Positions 1-7,203 of a stretch of DNA of 50,490 nucleotides are shown here, piece by piece. The notes under the pieces were generated by a model. The model was not told the origin of the DNA and did no database searches. It saw only the letters and a program-made list of their open reading frames with translations. Position 1 is the first letter of the stretch. Each line of letters begins with the position of its first letter. Location: the NCBI GenBank assembly GCA_023264735.1, contig JAHFVD010000039.1, forward strand, positions 1 through 50,490. The letters run 5' to 3'. The DNA is from Mycobacterium sp. (GTDB taxonomy: Bacteria > Actinomycetota > Actinomycetes > Mycobacteriales > Mycobacteriaceae). The position numbers and the translations under genes were made by a program.

Positions 1-2
1 AG

Positions 3-158
3 ACCGACTTCTATCGGGCCGCCGACGCCGCCGGGATCGACCGTCATACCGCCCGCAAGGGCCTCGTACGAGACTCCGGTCGCATCGACTCCCAACCCGC
101 ACACGGCCGCTCGAAATCGGAACGGGTGTGGATCATCCGCCGCGAGGACGCATCATGA
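3..158 (+). CDS. C-terminal end of a phage/plasmid-type replication protein (partial)
   Basis: Open from the left edge of the window to a TGA at 156-158, giving about 51 residues with no start inside the window. The translation carries a small basic stretch (YRAADAAGIDRHTARKGL, then SKSERVWIIRRED) that resembles the winged-helix tail of RepA/AAA-type helicase-primase proteins of actinobacterial phages and integrative elements. Its stop overlaps the next ATG (ATGA), as in a translationally coupled operon. The family call is an inference from this short tail and from its phage-like neighbours. Confidence 0.55.
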   Translation, partial: TDFYRAADAAGIDRHTARKGLVRDSGRIDSQPAHGRSKSERVWIIRREDAS

Positions 159-391
159 GCCGCAGACCCCACGCCATCTGGGCTGCCTACAACGACACCG
201 GCGCCCTCGACGTCACCTGCCCACACTGCCAAGCGCAGCCCGGACGGTGGTGCACCAAAGATGACGGCCGCGTACGCCGGGTCCCATGCATCGCACGATC
301 CGCAATGACCGGAGCGATCGAAAGCGCCAAGTACGGAAGAGATTTCAGCGAACCCACCCGAGTCCCCGCACAACAGACGAATGAGAGATAG
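155..391 (+). CDS. Small zinc-knuckle protein of phage/plasmid type
   Basis: A 78-residue protein. The ATG at 155 overlaps the upstream stop by 3 bases, so I prefer it to the in-frame GTG at 128. The motif CPHCQAQPGRWC (about residues 22-33) matches the C-x2-C-x6-C pattern of the short zinc-finger proteins common in actinobacterial phages and mobile elements. A downstream Cys follows in RVPC. It probably binds nucleic acid; the specific role is unknown. Confidence 0.6.
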   Translation: MSRRPHAIWAAYNDTGALDVTCPHCQAQPGRWCTKDDGRVRRVPCIARSAMTGAIESAKYGRDFSEPTRVPAQQTNER

Positions 392-400
392 GAGTTGACG

Positions 401-679
401 ATGACTGACCACAGACCCCCACGCGATGTGGTTCCGCCGCCGCCGCCGTCGCGCGAGGACATCCTCCGGTGGAACGACATTGTGGGCACCACCATGAATA
501 TCCGCGAGCCCGGCGAGATCCTCACCGACCCCGACGGCGTGCCGATCGGCGTCGGTCCCACCTCGACGACCCGCGACACCATCGGCTCAATGCCGGTCTA
601 TCGCGACCAACTCGCCGCCGCCGGCCTTACCGAAGACGACGTACCCAACTTGACCATCATCGACCGCAAAGGAACCTGA
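401..679 (+). CDS. Hypothetical protein of the phage-like element
   Basis: A 92-residue soluble protein with a proline-rich start (PPRDVVPPPPPSRED) and no motif I recognise. The ATG at 401 has a good AGGAG ribosome site at 390-394, so it is preferred to the TTG at 395. It lies between the zinc-knuckle gene and the scaffold-like gene, 9 bases after the former and 5 before the latter, so it belongs to the same operon. Position suggests a head-assembly or packaging accessory, but nothing in the sequence proves that. Confidence 0.55.
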   Translation: MTDHRPPRDVVPPPPPSREDILRWNDIVGTTMNIREPGEILTDPDGVPIGVGPTSTTRDTIGSMPVYRDQLAAAGLTEDDVPNLTIIDRKGT

Positions 680-684
680 ACCCC

Positions 685-1233
685 ATGACCACACCCACCA
701 ACTCGCCCGCCACCGATCCGATCAGCAGCGAGCAGACCGATACTCCCGCTGGCGCGCCGGGACCCTCCGATGCCACCGCAACCGGCGGCGGAGAACCCGA
801 CCCCCACGACAACACCGCTGAGGGCACAACAGAAGTTGACGAGCAGGACTCATCCAACAGTGAGGCCGCGAAACGCCGCCGCCAACTCCGCGAAACACAG
901 ACAGAGCTGGCCACAACGCGAGACCAGCTCTCGACCTACCAACGCCGCCACGCCGAACAAGCGATCGCAGACGTACTCACCGTGCCCTCCGACCTCTTCG
1001 AGGTAGGACAACAGAACCTCGCCGACTTCATCGACGCCGCCACCGGAGACATCCGCACCGGCGAACTTCGCACCGCCGCAGCATCACTCGTCGAGCAGCG
1101 CCCCCAACTCGGCACCAACTACCAACCACCATTCACCGGGGACTACGGACACGGCGTCCGACAGTCCGCCTCCGGCGACACATCCTGGGCATCAGTGCTC
1201 GGCGACAAACGTCGCCAGCAATCCGCCCCATAG
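685..1233 (+). CDS. Probable phage scaffolding protein
   Basis: A 182-residue protein placed directly before the major capsid gene, the usual position of a scaffold. The first 70 residues are disordered, acidic and rich in Pro, Thr and Ser. A charged helical stretch follows (EAAKRRRQLRETQTELATTR, about residues 72-91), predicted to form a coiled coil. The C-terminus is short and basic (DKRRQQSAP), as in scaffolds that contact capsid subunits. This acidic N-terminus, coiled-coil middle and basic tail plan is typical of the scaffold proteins of small actinobacterial prophages. No active-site residues are expected. The assignment rests on architecture and position. Confidence 0.65.
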   Translation: MTTPTNSPATDPISSEQTDTPAGAPGPSDATATGGGEPDPHDNTAEGTTEVDEQDSSNSEAAKRRRQLRETQTELATTRDQLSTYQRRHAEQAIADVLTVPSDLFEVGQQNLADFIDAATGDIRTGELRTAAASLVEQRPQLGTNYQPPFTGDYGHGVRQSASGDTSWASVLGDKRRQQSAP

Positions 1234-1257
1234 ATTGATCCGCGCGGTAAACTGGTT

Positions 1258-1301
1258 GTGCAGCTCAGAGATTCAGGGCCGGGTGCCCGCCTGAGCTGCA
1301 C
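1258..1301 (+). terminator. Hairpin between scaffold and capsid genes
   Basis: A perfect 11-bp inverted repeat: GTGCAGCTCAG at 1258-1268 and CTGAGCTGCAC at 1291-1301, with a 22-base loop. It sits 24 bases after the scaffold stop and 100 bases before the capsid ATG, in an otherwise empty 167-base gap. There is no T-run. It could be a partial terminator, an mRNA-processing or stabilising hairpin that adjusts capsid level, or a protein-binding site. Confidence 0.6.
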
Positions 1302-1400
1302 GACCGCCCCTGGTGGGCAACCCGAACGGACAGGCGCCGCAAGGGAATCCCCAGAAACAGCTGCGCTGAGCGCGTGCCTGACCACCAGGAGCCCATCACC

Positions 1401-2243
1401 ATGCCTTTGTACACAACCACTGCCGCGGGCATCCTCAGCCCCGAAGAAGTCGGCCAACTCGTCGTCCAACCGCTTCAGGCCGCATCAGTCGCCATGCAGA
1501 TCGCGACTGTTGTCGAGACCGAAAGCAACGAGTTCCGCATCCCCATCGTCACCGACGACGCCGTCGCCGCGTGGACGCCCGAGGGGTCCGACATCACCCC
1601 GTCCGATGCCGGGGTCGACGAAGTCACCATCAAGCCGAAAAAGCTGGCCGCACTCGGCATCATCAGCAACGAGCTGGCCAACGACAGTTCACCCGCCGCG
1701 CAGCAAGTCGTCGGCGACTCCATTGCCCGCGACCTCGCCCGCAAGGTCGACGCCGCGTTCTTCGCCGACGAGACCCTCAACGGCCCCGACGGCATCGGCT
1801 CCATCGTCTGCCAGATCACTGTCACTACGACGCTGACGAACACTGACGCCTTCGCCGAAGCAATCTCACTCGCCGAGAACGTAGGCGCCACCGTGACCGC
1901 GTTCGTCGCCAACGCCAACACCGTGCTCGCACTGTCCAAAGTCAAGGAACAGACCGGCTCCAACAAGCCGCTGCTGCAACCCGACCCGACGCTCCCCACG
2001 CGCCGGCAGATCCTCGGCGTTCCGCTGTGGTCCGTGCCCGACACTGTCGTGCCCGACGGCGTCGTCTGGGCCATCGACGGCAGCCGCGTGTTCGTCATCG
2101 TGCGCCAGGACGTCGACCTCCGCATCGACCAGTCCCGCTACTTCGAGTCCGACCGACTCGGCATCAGGGCCACGATGCGGATCGGCTTCGGCTTCCCCCA
2201 CGAGGCCGCAGTCGTGCGCATCGGCGACGACGACGGATCCTGA
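1401..2243 (+). CDS. Phage major capsid protein, HK97 fold
   Basis: A 280-residue protein. The ATG at 1401 follows an AGGAG at 1387-1391 and starts MPLYTTTAAGILSPEEVGQL, so the upstream in-frame ATG at 1374 is rejected. The pattern of an N-arm, a VVETESNEFRIPIVTDD strand, the WTPEGSDI segment with a KPKKLAALGIISNELAND core, and a C-terminal 'DQSRYFESDRLGIRATMRIGF' strand is the classic layout of actinobacterial HK97-type capsid proteins (phage_capsid family). No prohead protease, portal or terminase gene lies downstream in this window. They may lie left of the window or may be supplied by a helper phage. Confidence 0.88.
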   Translation: MPLYTTTAAGILSPEEVGQLVVQPLQAASVAMQIATVVETESNEFRIPIVTDDAVAAWTPEGSDITPSDAGVDEVTIKPKKLAALGIISNELANDSSPAAQQVVGDSIARDLARKVDAAFFADETLNGPDGIGSIVCQITVTTTLTNTDAFAEAISLAENVGATVTAFVANANTVLALSKVKEQTGSNKPLLQPDPTLPTRRQILGVPLWSVPDTVVPDGVVWAIDGSRVFVIVRQDVDLRIDQSRYFESDRLGIRATMRIGFGFPHEAAVVRIGDDDGS

Positions 2244-2679
2244 CCCCAATGACCGGCGAACGCGGTGAGCGTCAAACCCACCAGGTATCTCGAAGGGCAA
2301 GGACCGCCACGACCCCACTCCCGTGGGCAAGCAGTACCTGCGCGCCCGCGTTCGCCACACTCGACGGAGGCCCGCATCAGCAAGTCATGAGAGCGGGCCG
2401 CAATGCCTCCGTGGAACGGAGGGGCGGCCCGCACACCAAGCCTATCGCACCAGGTCAAGGGTGGGAGGTGACCCCTTACGGCCATCAGCTGCCCCGCCGC
2501 GCGCCAGGCTTTCTCCTACCGCCGCGAGTTAGGCGATTCTTGTGGAGCTGATGGTCAGACCCCGGACGTCGCTGGTCAGACAAGGTTGAGGTGCCTCCCT
2601 AAACCTCGAAACCCGCAGGTCGCTGAGACGGCTCATTCCACGCCGCCGGGAACGAGGACCCGGTCCTGCAAGCGGGTTG
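2244..2679. other. Gene-free stretch of the phage-like element
   Basis: The 436 bases between the capsid gene and the converging minus-strand gene hold no convincing coding frame: the open frames here have a poor codon pattern and no ribosome site. The only structure I see is the hairpin at 2393-2432. The rest may be a remnant of lost phage genes. Confidence 0.5.
2393..2432 (+). terminator. Strong GC-rich hairpin downstream of the capsid gene
   Basis: Nested inverted repeats: GCGGGCCGC 2393-2401 with GCGGCCCGC 2424-2432, and inside them CCTCCGT 2406-2412 with ACGGAGG 2416-2422 around a 3-base loop. A small internal bulge separates the two stems. It lies 150 bases after the capsid stop in a gene-free stretch. 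The likely role is a transcription terminator or 3' stabiliser of the structural operon. It lacks a T-tract, which is common in mycobacteria. Confidence 0.7.
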
Positions 2680-3168
2680 TCAGCTCAGCGAACCGGGAAG
2701 CTCACCGAGGGATTTTGATCGAACTCCACCCTTGAGGGCGTCGAGTGCCTTCGCGACCCGGACGACATTCCGATCGTCGCGCTTGACGAAGTATTCACCG
2801 TGGGCGTCAGGGCCGTCCTCGCCCAGGACCCAGCAAAGGTCATCCCAGGCGGAGACGACTTCGTCGAAGGCTAGCGTCACCGCGGAGGGTGCGACGAGGA
2901 CTAGCTTGGCCCGGATCATTGCCGCGTCTGGCTTTTCGCGGGTACCGCGGTCGGTCCGAGTGACGGGATCTTCGGTGAATTCAGTCAATCTCTCTTCAAC
3001 TACCTGGGCGTAGGTGATCGCGTCGATGTAGGCCGCGTGGCGGCGCTCATCCATCCGCGCGCCTGTCTCGCGCCTCCCGGTGAAGTGACTCTGAAGCAGC
3101 GGCACTGTGAGGGTGCCGAGGAGGGCGGTAGCCAGACCGGCTATGGCGATCACCGAAGTCGCGTCCAT
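2680..3168 (-). CDS. Membrane-anchored hypothetical protein of the element
   Basis: A 162-residue protein with one N-terminal hydrophobic segment (TSVIAIAGLATALLGTLTVP, about residues 4-23). A basic stop-transfer follows, then a charged soluble domain of about 135 residues rich in helices (DERRHAAYIDAITYAQVVEE). No catalytic motif is recognised. It is encoded 42 bases downstream of the small gene at 3211-3393, and both probably share one transcript. Single-helix anchored proteins of this size are frequent in the lysogenic regions of actinobacterial prophages, often of unknown or superinfection-exclusion function; that role is speculative here. No clear Shine-Dalgarno precedes the ATG. Confidence 0.5.
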   Translation of the reverse strand: MDATSVIAIAGLATALLGTLTVPLLQSHFTGRRETGARMDERRHAAYIDAITYAQVVEERLTEFTEDPVTRTDRGTREKPDAAMIRAKLVLVAPSAVTLAFDEVVSAWDDLCWVLGEDGPDAHGEYFVKRDDRNVVRVAKALDALKGGVRSKSLGELPGSLS

Positions 3169-3210
3169 CGGGACGATCGTAGGGGGTTGCTACGCGCCCG
3201 GCTGGATTGC

Positions 3211-3393
3211 TCAGCTAGTTGAGAAGGGCTGGTGTCCGGGCAAATGGCCAGGCTTTGCGCCGGTCACGAGCGCGTACGCGTACGCGAGTTCCCGCAGCGC
3301 CGAAGCTGAGTGCTCGAATTTCGGCACTCCGTCCTTGATGGCCTGCAGAATTGCGTCCGCCGCTTCTTTCGTCAACTCACCGCGATCCGGCAT
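3211..3393 (-). CDS. Small hypothetical protein
   Basis: A 60-residue protein beginning MPDRGELTKEAADAILQAIKDG. It looks soluble and alpha-helical. A strong purine-rich ribosome site (GGGAAGAGG, 4 bases before the ATG) makes translation likely. It is transcribed divergently from the ImmA-like gene, with a 282-base region between them. Function unknown; by size and position it could be a small regulator of the element. Confidence 0.45.
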   Translation of the reverse strand: MPDRGELTKEAADAILQAIKDGVPKFEHSASALRELAYAYALVTGAKPGHLPGHQPFSTS

Positions 3394-3675
3394 GACACCT
3401 CTTCCCTTGGGTTGCGCCTTCTGGCGCCCGCCGCAATCGACACCCTATCGGCGCGGCCTGACGTTCGCGGGTCCTTCCGGTGGACCCGTCGATCTTGAAC
3501 CTGCTCTCACCCCGGCCGCCTGAGCGGCTGACGTCGTCGGCGTCGCAGGCCAAACGCTCGCCCCGGCGCGATCCCGTGGGCGGCCACCGGCGGGAAGTTG
3601 TCGTACCGTGCCGATACCCTGCGTTTACAGGCTGAACAGCTAGCATTGAGTTAGCCGAACGGGGAGTTGAGAACA
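3394..3675. other. Divergent intergenic region of the element
   Basis: This stretch separates the minus-strand small gene from the plus-strand ImmA-like gene and must hold both promoters. A TAGCAT hexamer at about 3641-3646 could be a -10 for the rightward gene. I see no confident -35 and no convincing long palindromic operator. Confidence 0.3.
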
Positions 3676-4164
3676 GTGACGCTGGTAGTTGACAGAGCAA
3701 GAGAGGACGCGGCCGCGACGGCCCGTAGCTTCTCTCAGCCTGGAATCTTCCCGGTGGACGTCGAGGGCATCGCTCAGCAGATGGGTATCAAGGTTGAGTA
3801 CGCATTTCTGCGCGATGGAGTGTCCGGAATGATCCGGTCACGGCCACCAGAAGTGCCCGTCATCTACGTGGATGCCTCAGAGAACGCTGCTCGGCAGCGA
3901 TTCACTGTCGCGCACGAGCTGGGCCATTACGTTGAGCGAATCAACCAGGGTCAGAATGACTTCGCATTCATCGACGAACGCAGCACCAAGTACGACCTGC
4001 ACGAGTTCTACGCGGATGAGTTCGCCGGCAACCTGCTGATGCCGGCGGATGAGATTCGGCGTTTGCAAAGCCTAGGCAAGACCAACTTGGAGATAGCTGC
4101 CTACTTCGGTGTCTCACCACCCGCAATGAACACCAGGCTTCGGCGGTTGGCAAAAGAGAGTTGA
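3676..4164 (+). CDS. ImmA/IrrE-family zinc metallopeptidase
   Basis: A 162-residue protein with the zinc motif HELGHY (about residues 80-85 from the GTG) and a downstream acidic helix, EFYADEFAGNLLMP, supplying the third ligand. That is the hallmark of the ImmA/IrrE (COG2856) family. The C-terminus has a small helix-turn-helix-like segment (NLEIAAYFGVSPPAMNTRLRRL), also usual in the family. In known cases these peptidases cleave a phage-type repressor (ImmA/ImmR in ICEBs1) or a stress repressor (IrrE/DdrO). No HTH repressor gene is adjacent here. I chose GTG 3676, with a GGGGAG site 9 bases upstream, over TTG 3667. The stop overlaps the next start (TTGA). Confidence 0.85.
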   Translation: MTLVVDRAREDAAATARSFSQPGIFPVDVEGIAQQMGIKVEYAFLRDGVSGMIRSRPPEVPVIYVDASENAARQRFTVAHELGHYVERINQGQNDFAFIDERSTKYDLHEFYADEFAGNLLMPADEIRRLQSLGKTNLEIAAYFGVSPPAMNTRLRRLAKES

Positions 4165-4538
4165 CCGAGCCCGGGGGCGAAGTCGAACTCGGTACCCAAA
4201 CGGGTGATGAATTCGCCGACCGACAAATCGCGGAACTGACGGCGTTTGCCGCGTCGGCTTCGGACGAGTCGGTAGACAAGCGGATACTTGAAGAGGACGT
4301 CCGGGCGCTGCAAGCCGCGCACAAGTACCGGCGTGTGATGGTCAAATGGACTCTGCGCGTAGTCGGGTTCCTTACGTTCGCCGCGACCGCGTTCATGGCC
4401 CTCTACATCTTCTCGCAGTGGGGGAACATCGACCCAAGCGTCATGATCGCCTATTTCGCGTCCATCGTCGCCGAGACGATAGGCATCCTCTACGTCATCG
4501 CCCGATATCTCTTCCCGAGCTCTGGCCCCAGGCGCTAA
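4161..4538 (+). CDS. Two-helix membrane protein, possibly TRADD-N-associated TM type
   Basis: A 125-residue protein starting at TTG 4161, overlapping the ImmA-like stop by 4 bases (TTGA), so the two are translationally coupled. An acidic N-terminus and a short amphipathic helix (residues about 18-60) precede two hydrophobic helices: WTLRVVGFLTFAATAFMALY and MIAYFASIVAETIGILYVIA. The second helix and the trailing RYLFPSS recall the 'TRADD-N-associated membrane domain' found in predicted prokaryotic conflict systems; this is recall, not a search. With the coupled peptidase it may form a membrane-linked immunity, exclusion or signalling pair. Confidence 0.6.
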   Translation: MTEPGGEVELGTQTGDEFADRQIAELTAFAASASDESVDKRILEEDVRALQAAHKYRRVMVKWTLRVVGFLTFAATAFMALYIFSQWGNIDPSVMIAYFASIVAETIGILYVIARYLFPSSGPRR

Positions 4539-4698
4539 GGGCCGGTCAACAGTGGTCTCCACTTTCCTGTCATAAACGGCCAGGAATTGACACGTATCGA
4601 CATGTACGAGCCCGGACGCCTCACGGCCAATCATGTTGCAGCACAATACGTATGCGAACTGCAGCGGATTACTGCGTATGCTGTGCCGACTTGCCGGT

Positions 4699-4727
4699 GT
4701 CGCAGGTTCGAATCCTGCCGGGGGCAC
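4699..4727 (+). repeat. tRNA 3'-end fragment, probable attachment site of the element
   Basis: A T stem GCAGG (4702-4706) and CCTGC (4714-4718) encloses the TTCGAAT loop. It is followed by the acceptor strand CGGGGGC and discriminator A (4719-4726). The matching 5' half (GCCCCCG plus D and anticodon arms) is absent from the 90 bases upstream, so this is not a whole tRNA gene. Such fragments mark the end of tRNA-integrated elements. The acceptor would fit a tRNA-Arg, which I could not confirm. A perfect 8-bp inverted pair, GTGCCGAC 4683-4690 and GTCGGCAC 4732-4739, flanks it. Confidence 0.75.
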
Positions 4728-4787
4728 TTATGTCGGCACCAAGTGATGTCTCAGGACATTGGAATAGCTGTGACGGGGTGACCCAGG

Positions 4788-5753
4788 CTAGTGGTGCCCC
4801 GGTTGCGTACTGGTGTGCCGACGCACCTGGCGCACTTTTCCGACCCCTGTTGATGAAGCAGGTTTACCGCTTGCCGCCGCGGCCCTTTGTGGCTGTTGCC
4901 GCGTTGGCGGTTGTAGCCGCTGCTGCCGGTCTGATGACTGGTTCGAGGCGGCGGGGTGGACTGCGGCGGCCCCGCCGGTGCGGAAACTGTTGATGGCGAT
5001 GCCAGGCCCCGACTTGAAGACGCCTGCATTGGTTTGCAGGATCGATCCGGCAATCGCAAAAGGCCCAGGGCCGGCTCCCACTACGTTGTTCTTGCCGAAG
5101 AAGCTGAATGCCAAACTGGCCCTGGTGTCTCCTGGGGTGGTGCCATCTTCCGCATACACCAAACTGTTGTCGCCGAAGAGGTTGACGCCGACGTTGAGAG
5201 TTCCATACGCAGTTGAGTAGTCGCTGTTGCCGCCGATATTGATCGCGAGATTCGCAATACCTCCCGTCGTGCTGCCTCTTTCGACGTTGGGTGTATAGCT
5301 GCCCAAGCTGAGCGCGACGTTGCCGATGTTAGGGGTGTTGTTGAGCGAACCCGCAAACGAGCGGCTGTTAGCGCCGACCGCCGCGGCAAGCCCCAAGTCG
5401 CCGAACGCAAATGCTTGCGACATGTTGCCGATTGCCGACGCGAAGCTGAAACCCTGGAGACCTTCCGCGTACGCGAGGGCGTGAGCGTTGGTACCCAGGG
5501 CGAAGGCGCTGGTAAAGACTCCCATGGCTTGTGCGGCCGCGCCGTTGCCGATCGCGATCGCAACAGTGGTCGGAGTGCTGGTGCAACCCGCACTGTTGTT
5601 CAGACCGAAGAACGAGGCGCAGGTGGCGTTGGCGGTTGGGGCTGCGCCCAGCCCCGCCGCCACGGCGACCGCACCCGAGGCGACAGCGCATGCCAGGGCG
5701 GTGCCCGCCCGACGGGAACTGCGACCGAGTGATGGTGCTGTGTGTTGAACCAT
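4788..5753 (-). CDS. Secreted Ala/Gly-rich repetitive protein
   Basis: A 321-residue exported protein. ATG 5753 has an AGAAGG site upstream and is followed by a Sec signal peptide (twin-Arg-like SSRRAG, hydrophobic ALACAVASGAVAVAAGLGAA, cleavage near ANA-T), so the longer upstream frame is rejected. The mature region has a degenerate repeat of about 14 residues (AFALGTNAHALAYAEG, FASAIGNMSQAFAFGDLGLA) like the beta-roll 'AxAxGxxAxAxG' repeats of surface proteins. Two Cys near the N-terminus could form a disulfide. The last 55 residues are basic and Gln-rich, unlike the rest. Function unknown; probably cell-envelope. Confidence 0.7.
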   Translation of the reverse strand: MVQHTAPSLGRSSRRAGTALACAVASGAVAVAAGLGAAPTANATCASFFGLNNSAGCTSTPTTVAIAIGNGAAAQAMGVFTSAFALGTNAHALAYAEGLQGFSFASAIGNMSQAFAFGDLGLAAAVGANSRSFAGSLNNTPNIGNVALSLGSYTPNVERGSTTGGIANLAINIGGNSDYSTAYGTLNVGVNLFGDNSLVYAEDGTTPGDTRASLAFSFFGKNNVVGAGPGPFAIAGSILQTNAGVFKSGPGIAINSFRTGGAAAVHPAASNQSSDRQQRLQPPTRQQPQRAAAASGKPASSTGVGKVRQVRRHTSTQPGHH

Positions 5754-6020
5754 CGGCGTATCCCTTCTGGAGTTGCGGATATCGTGCCCGGCTCCTTTTG
5801 CAAAGAAAACTAACACCGGTCGCCAGCCGTCGATACCTGATCCAGCAACAATGAGCCGGGGCGTCATCTACAGCAAACGGTCCACCGCGCTTGGCGCAGG
5901 GACACCGCCGCGGCTCGCCAACAGGAATAGCTTCTGCATTTGACCAGGGTGCTGTGGAGTAGCACCGCGGACGGGATGTCGGCCAGATCGTTCGCGGGCT
6001 CAAGGCGTTCTGGTCGTCCT

Positions 6021-7151
6021 CTACGCGATCGACTGGCTGGCGCCTTCGCCGAGATCCGGTGGGCGGCGGTCGGCGGGGTGGGTGTCTTGATGCCGGAAAC
6101 CATTACCCCCAGCGCGTTTGGCGCGATACATCGCCCAGTCGGCGGTCGCGACGAGTCGATCGACGACGAGTTTGTCCTCACCGCCGGTGTCGCGCAGTCG
6201 GACCGCGGTGGTCCCTACGCTGGCCGTGACTCCGGCTGGCGACTCCGCGATGGCGGTACAGAGCCGCTGAGCCAGCTCGCTGCACTCGGAGCTGCCCGCG
6301 GTGGCAGCAACCAGGAATTCCTCTCCGCCGCTGCGCGCGACGACCGCCTTGTCGCCGGCGGCCCGACCGATCGCCGCCGCGACGTGCACAAGCGCCTCAT
6401 CGCCTGCCGCGTGTCCGTACCGGTCGTTGACGGCCTTAAACTTGTCCAGATCGATCAGCGCCACCACCAGATAGGCATCGACACTGCGGCCCATCTCGAT
6501 CAGACGGAATGTCTGGTGATAGAAGGTCCGCCGGTTGAGCAACCCGGTCAGCGAATCACGTTCCGCGCGAAGCAGATCCGCCCCCAGCGCGCGGACCATG
6601 GTTTGAATCGCCAGGGGCAGAGCGATGTTGACCTGGATGATGAGCCACCAATCCACCGCGGCCAGCACGGGATGCCCAGCTGCCGCCATCCGCGCCGCGC
6701 CACTCGTCACAACGACGGCCGCGACCGCGAAGTTGTAGAGGACCAACCCCGTGCTGTGAAAAAACGCGATGTACGCCCCGATGGTGGCAAAGGCGATACA
6801 ACCGACCACCGCGGGCAACGGCTGAGGGAACGCCAGACAGGCCAGCGCTATCGAGGCGTTGGTGATCAGCGCGAAAGCCACCGACTGCCCCTGAGTCGGC
6901 CAGCGCAGACTCCACAGGATGGCCCCGGCCACCCCGCCGGCGACGGCCAGCCAGGTCATCGCGATCGGCACGGTCCCAATCGGTCCGTCGGTCGAGGAGA
7001 GCAATCCCAGCAGACACACCACCAGTGATGCCGCGATGAAGGCCATCAGCGCACGCGTGGCCCCACGCAGACCCCGCGCGGCGAGGTAGCCGCTCAACCA
7101 GTCGTAATGACTCGATTGCTGCCACCAACGCCGGAGTGCATCCCTCATCAT
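6021..7151 (-). CDS. Membrane-bound diguanylate cyclase (GGDEF)
   Basis: A 376-residue protein. Residues about 33-190 hold around six hydrophobic helices. The GGDEF domain then begins at DSLTGLLNRR (199-208), continues with IDLDKFKAVND (233-243), and has the active-site signature SGGEEF (274-279). GTP condensation to cyclic di-GMP is therefore expected. The RxxD inhibitory site usually found five residues before the signature is not preserved (AVVAR precedes it), so product feedback may be absent. No EAL or HD-GYP domain is fused. The gene lies 52 bases downstream of the GAF-ANTAR regulator on the same strand, as a possible two-gene unit. Confidence 0.88.
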   Translation of the reverse strand: MMRDALRRWWQQSSHYDWLSGYLAARGLRGATRALMAFIAASLVVCLLGLLSSTDGPIGTVPIAMTWLAVAGGVAGAILWSLRWPTQGQSVAFALITNASIALACLAFPQPLPAVVGCIAFATIGAYIAFFHSTGLVLYNFAVAAVVVTSGAARMAAAGHPVLAAVDWWLIIQVNIALPLAIQTMVRALGADLLRAERDSLTGLLNRRTFYHQTFRLIEMGRSVDAYLVVALIDLDKFKAVNDRYGHAAGDEALVHVAAAIGRAAGDKAVVARSGGEEFLVAATAGSSECSELAQRLCTAIAESPAGVTASVGTTAVRLRDTGGEDKLVVDRLVATADWAMYRAKRAGGNGFRHQDTHPADRRPPDLGEGASQSIA

Positions 7152-7203
7152 CGAGTGACCCCCACCAGCACCGAAATTTCGCCTAACGATACCTGCCCGC
7201 GGA

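Noticed and set aside
2027..2551. Arg/His-rich plus-strand frame at the capsid 3' end
   Set aside because: Reads in the wrong frame through the capsid gene; typical high-GC shadow.
3610..3660. Operator palindrome for the ImmA-like gene
   Set aside because: Only short imperfect symmetry is visible; not strong enough to call.
4610..4727. A complete tRNA gene
   Set aside because: Only T arm and acceptor 3' strand are present; no matching 5' acceptor, D arm or anticodon arm upstream.
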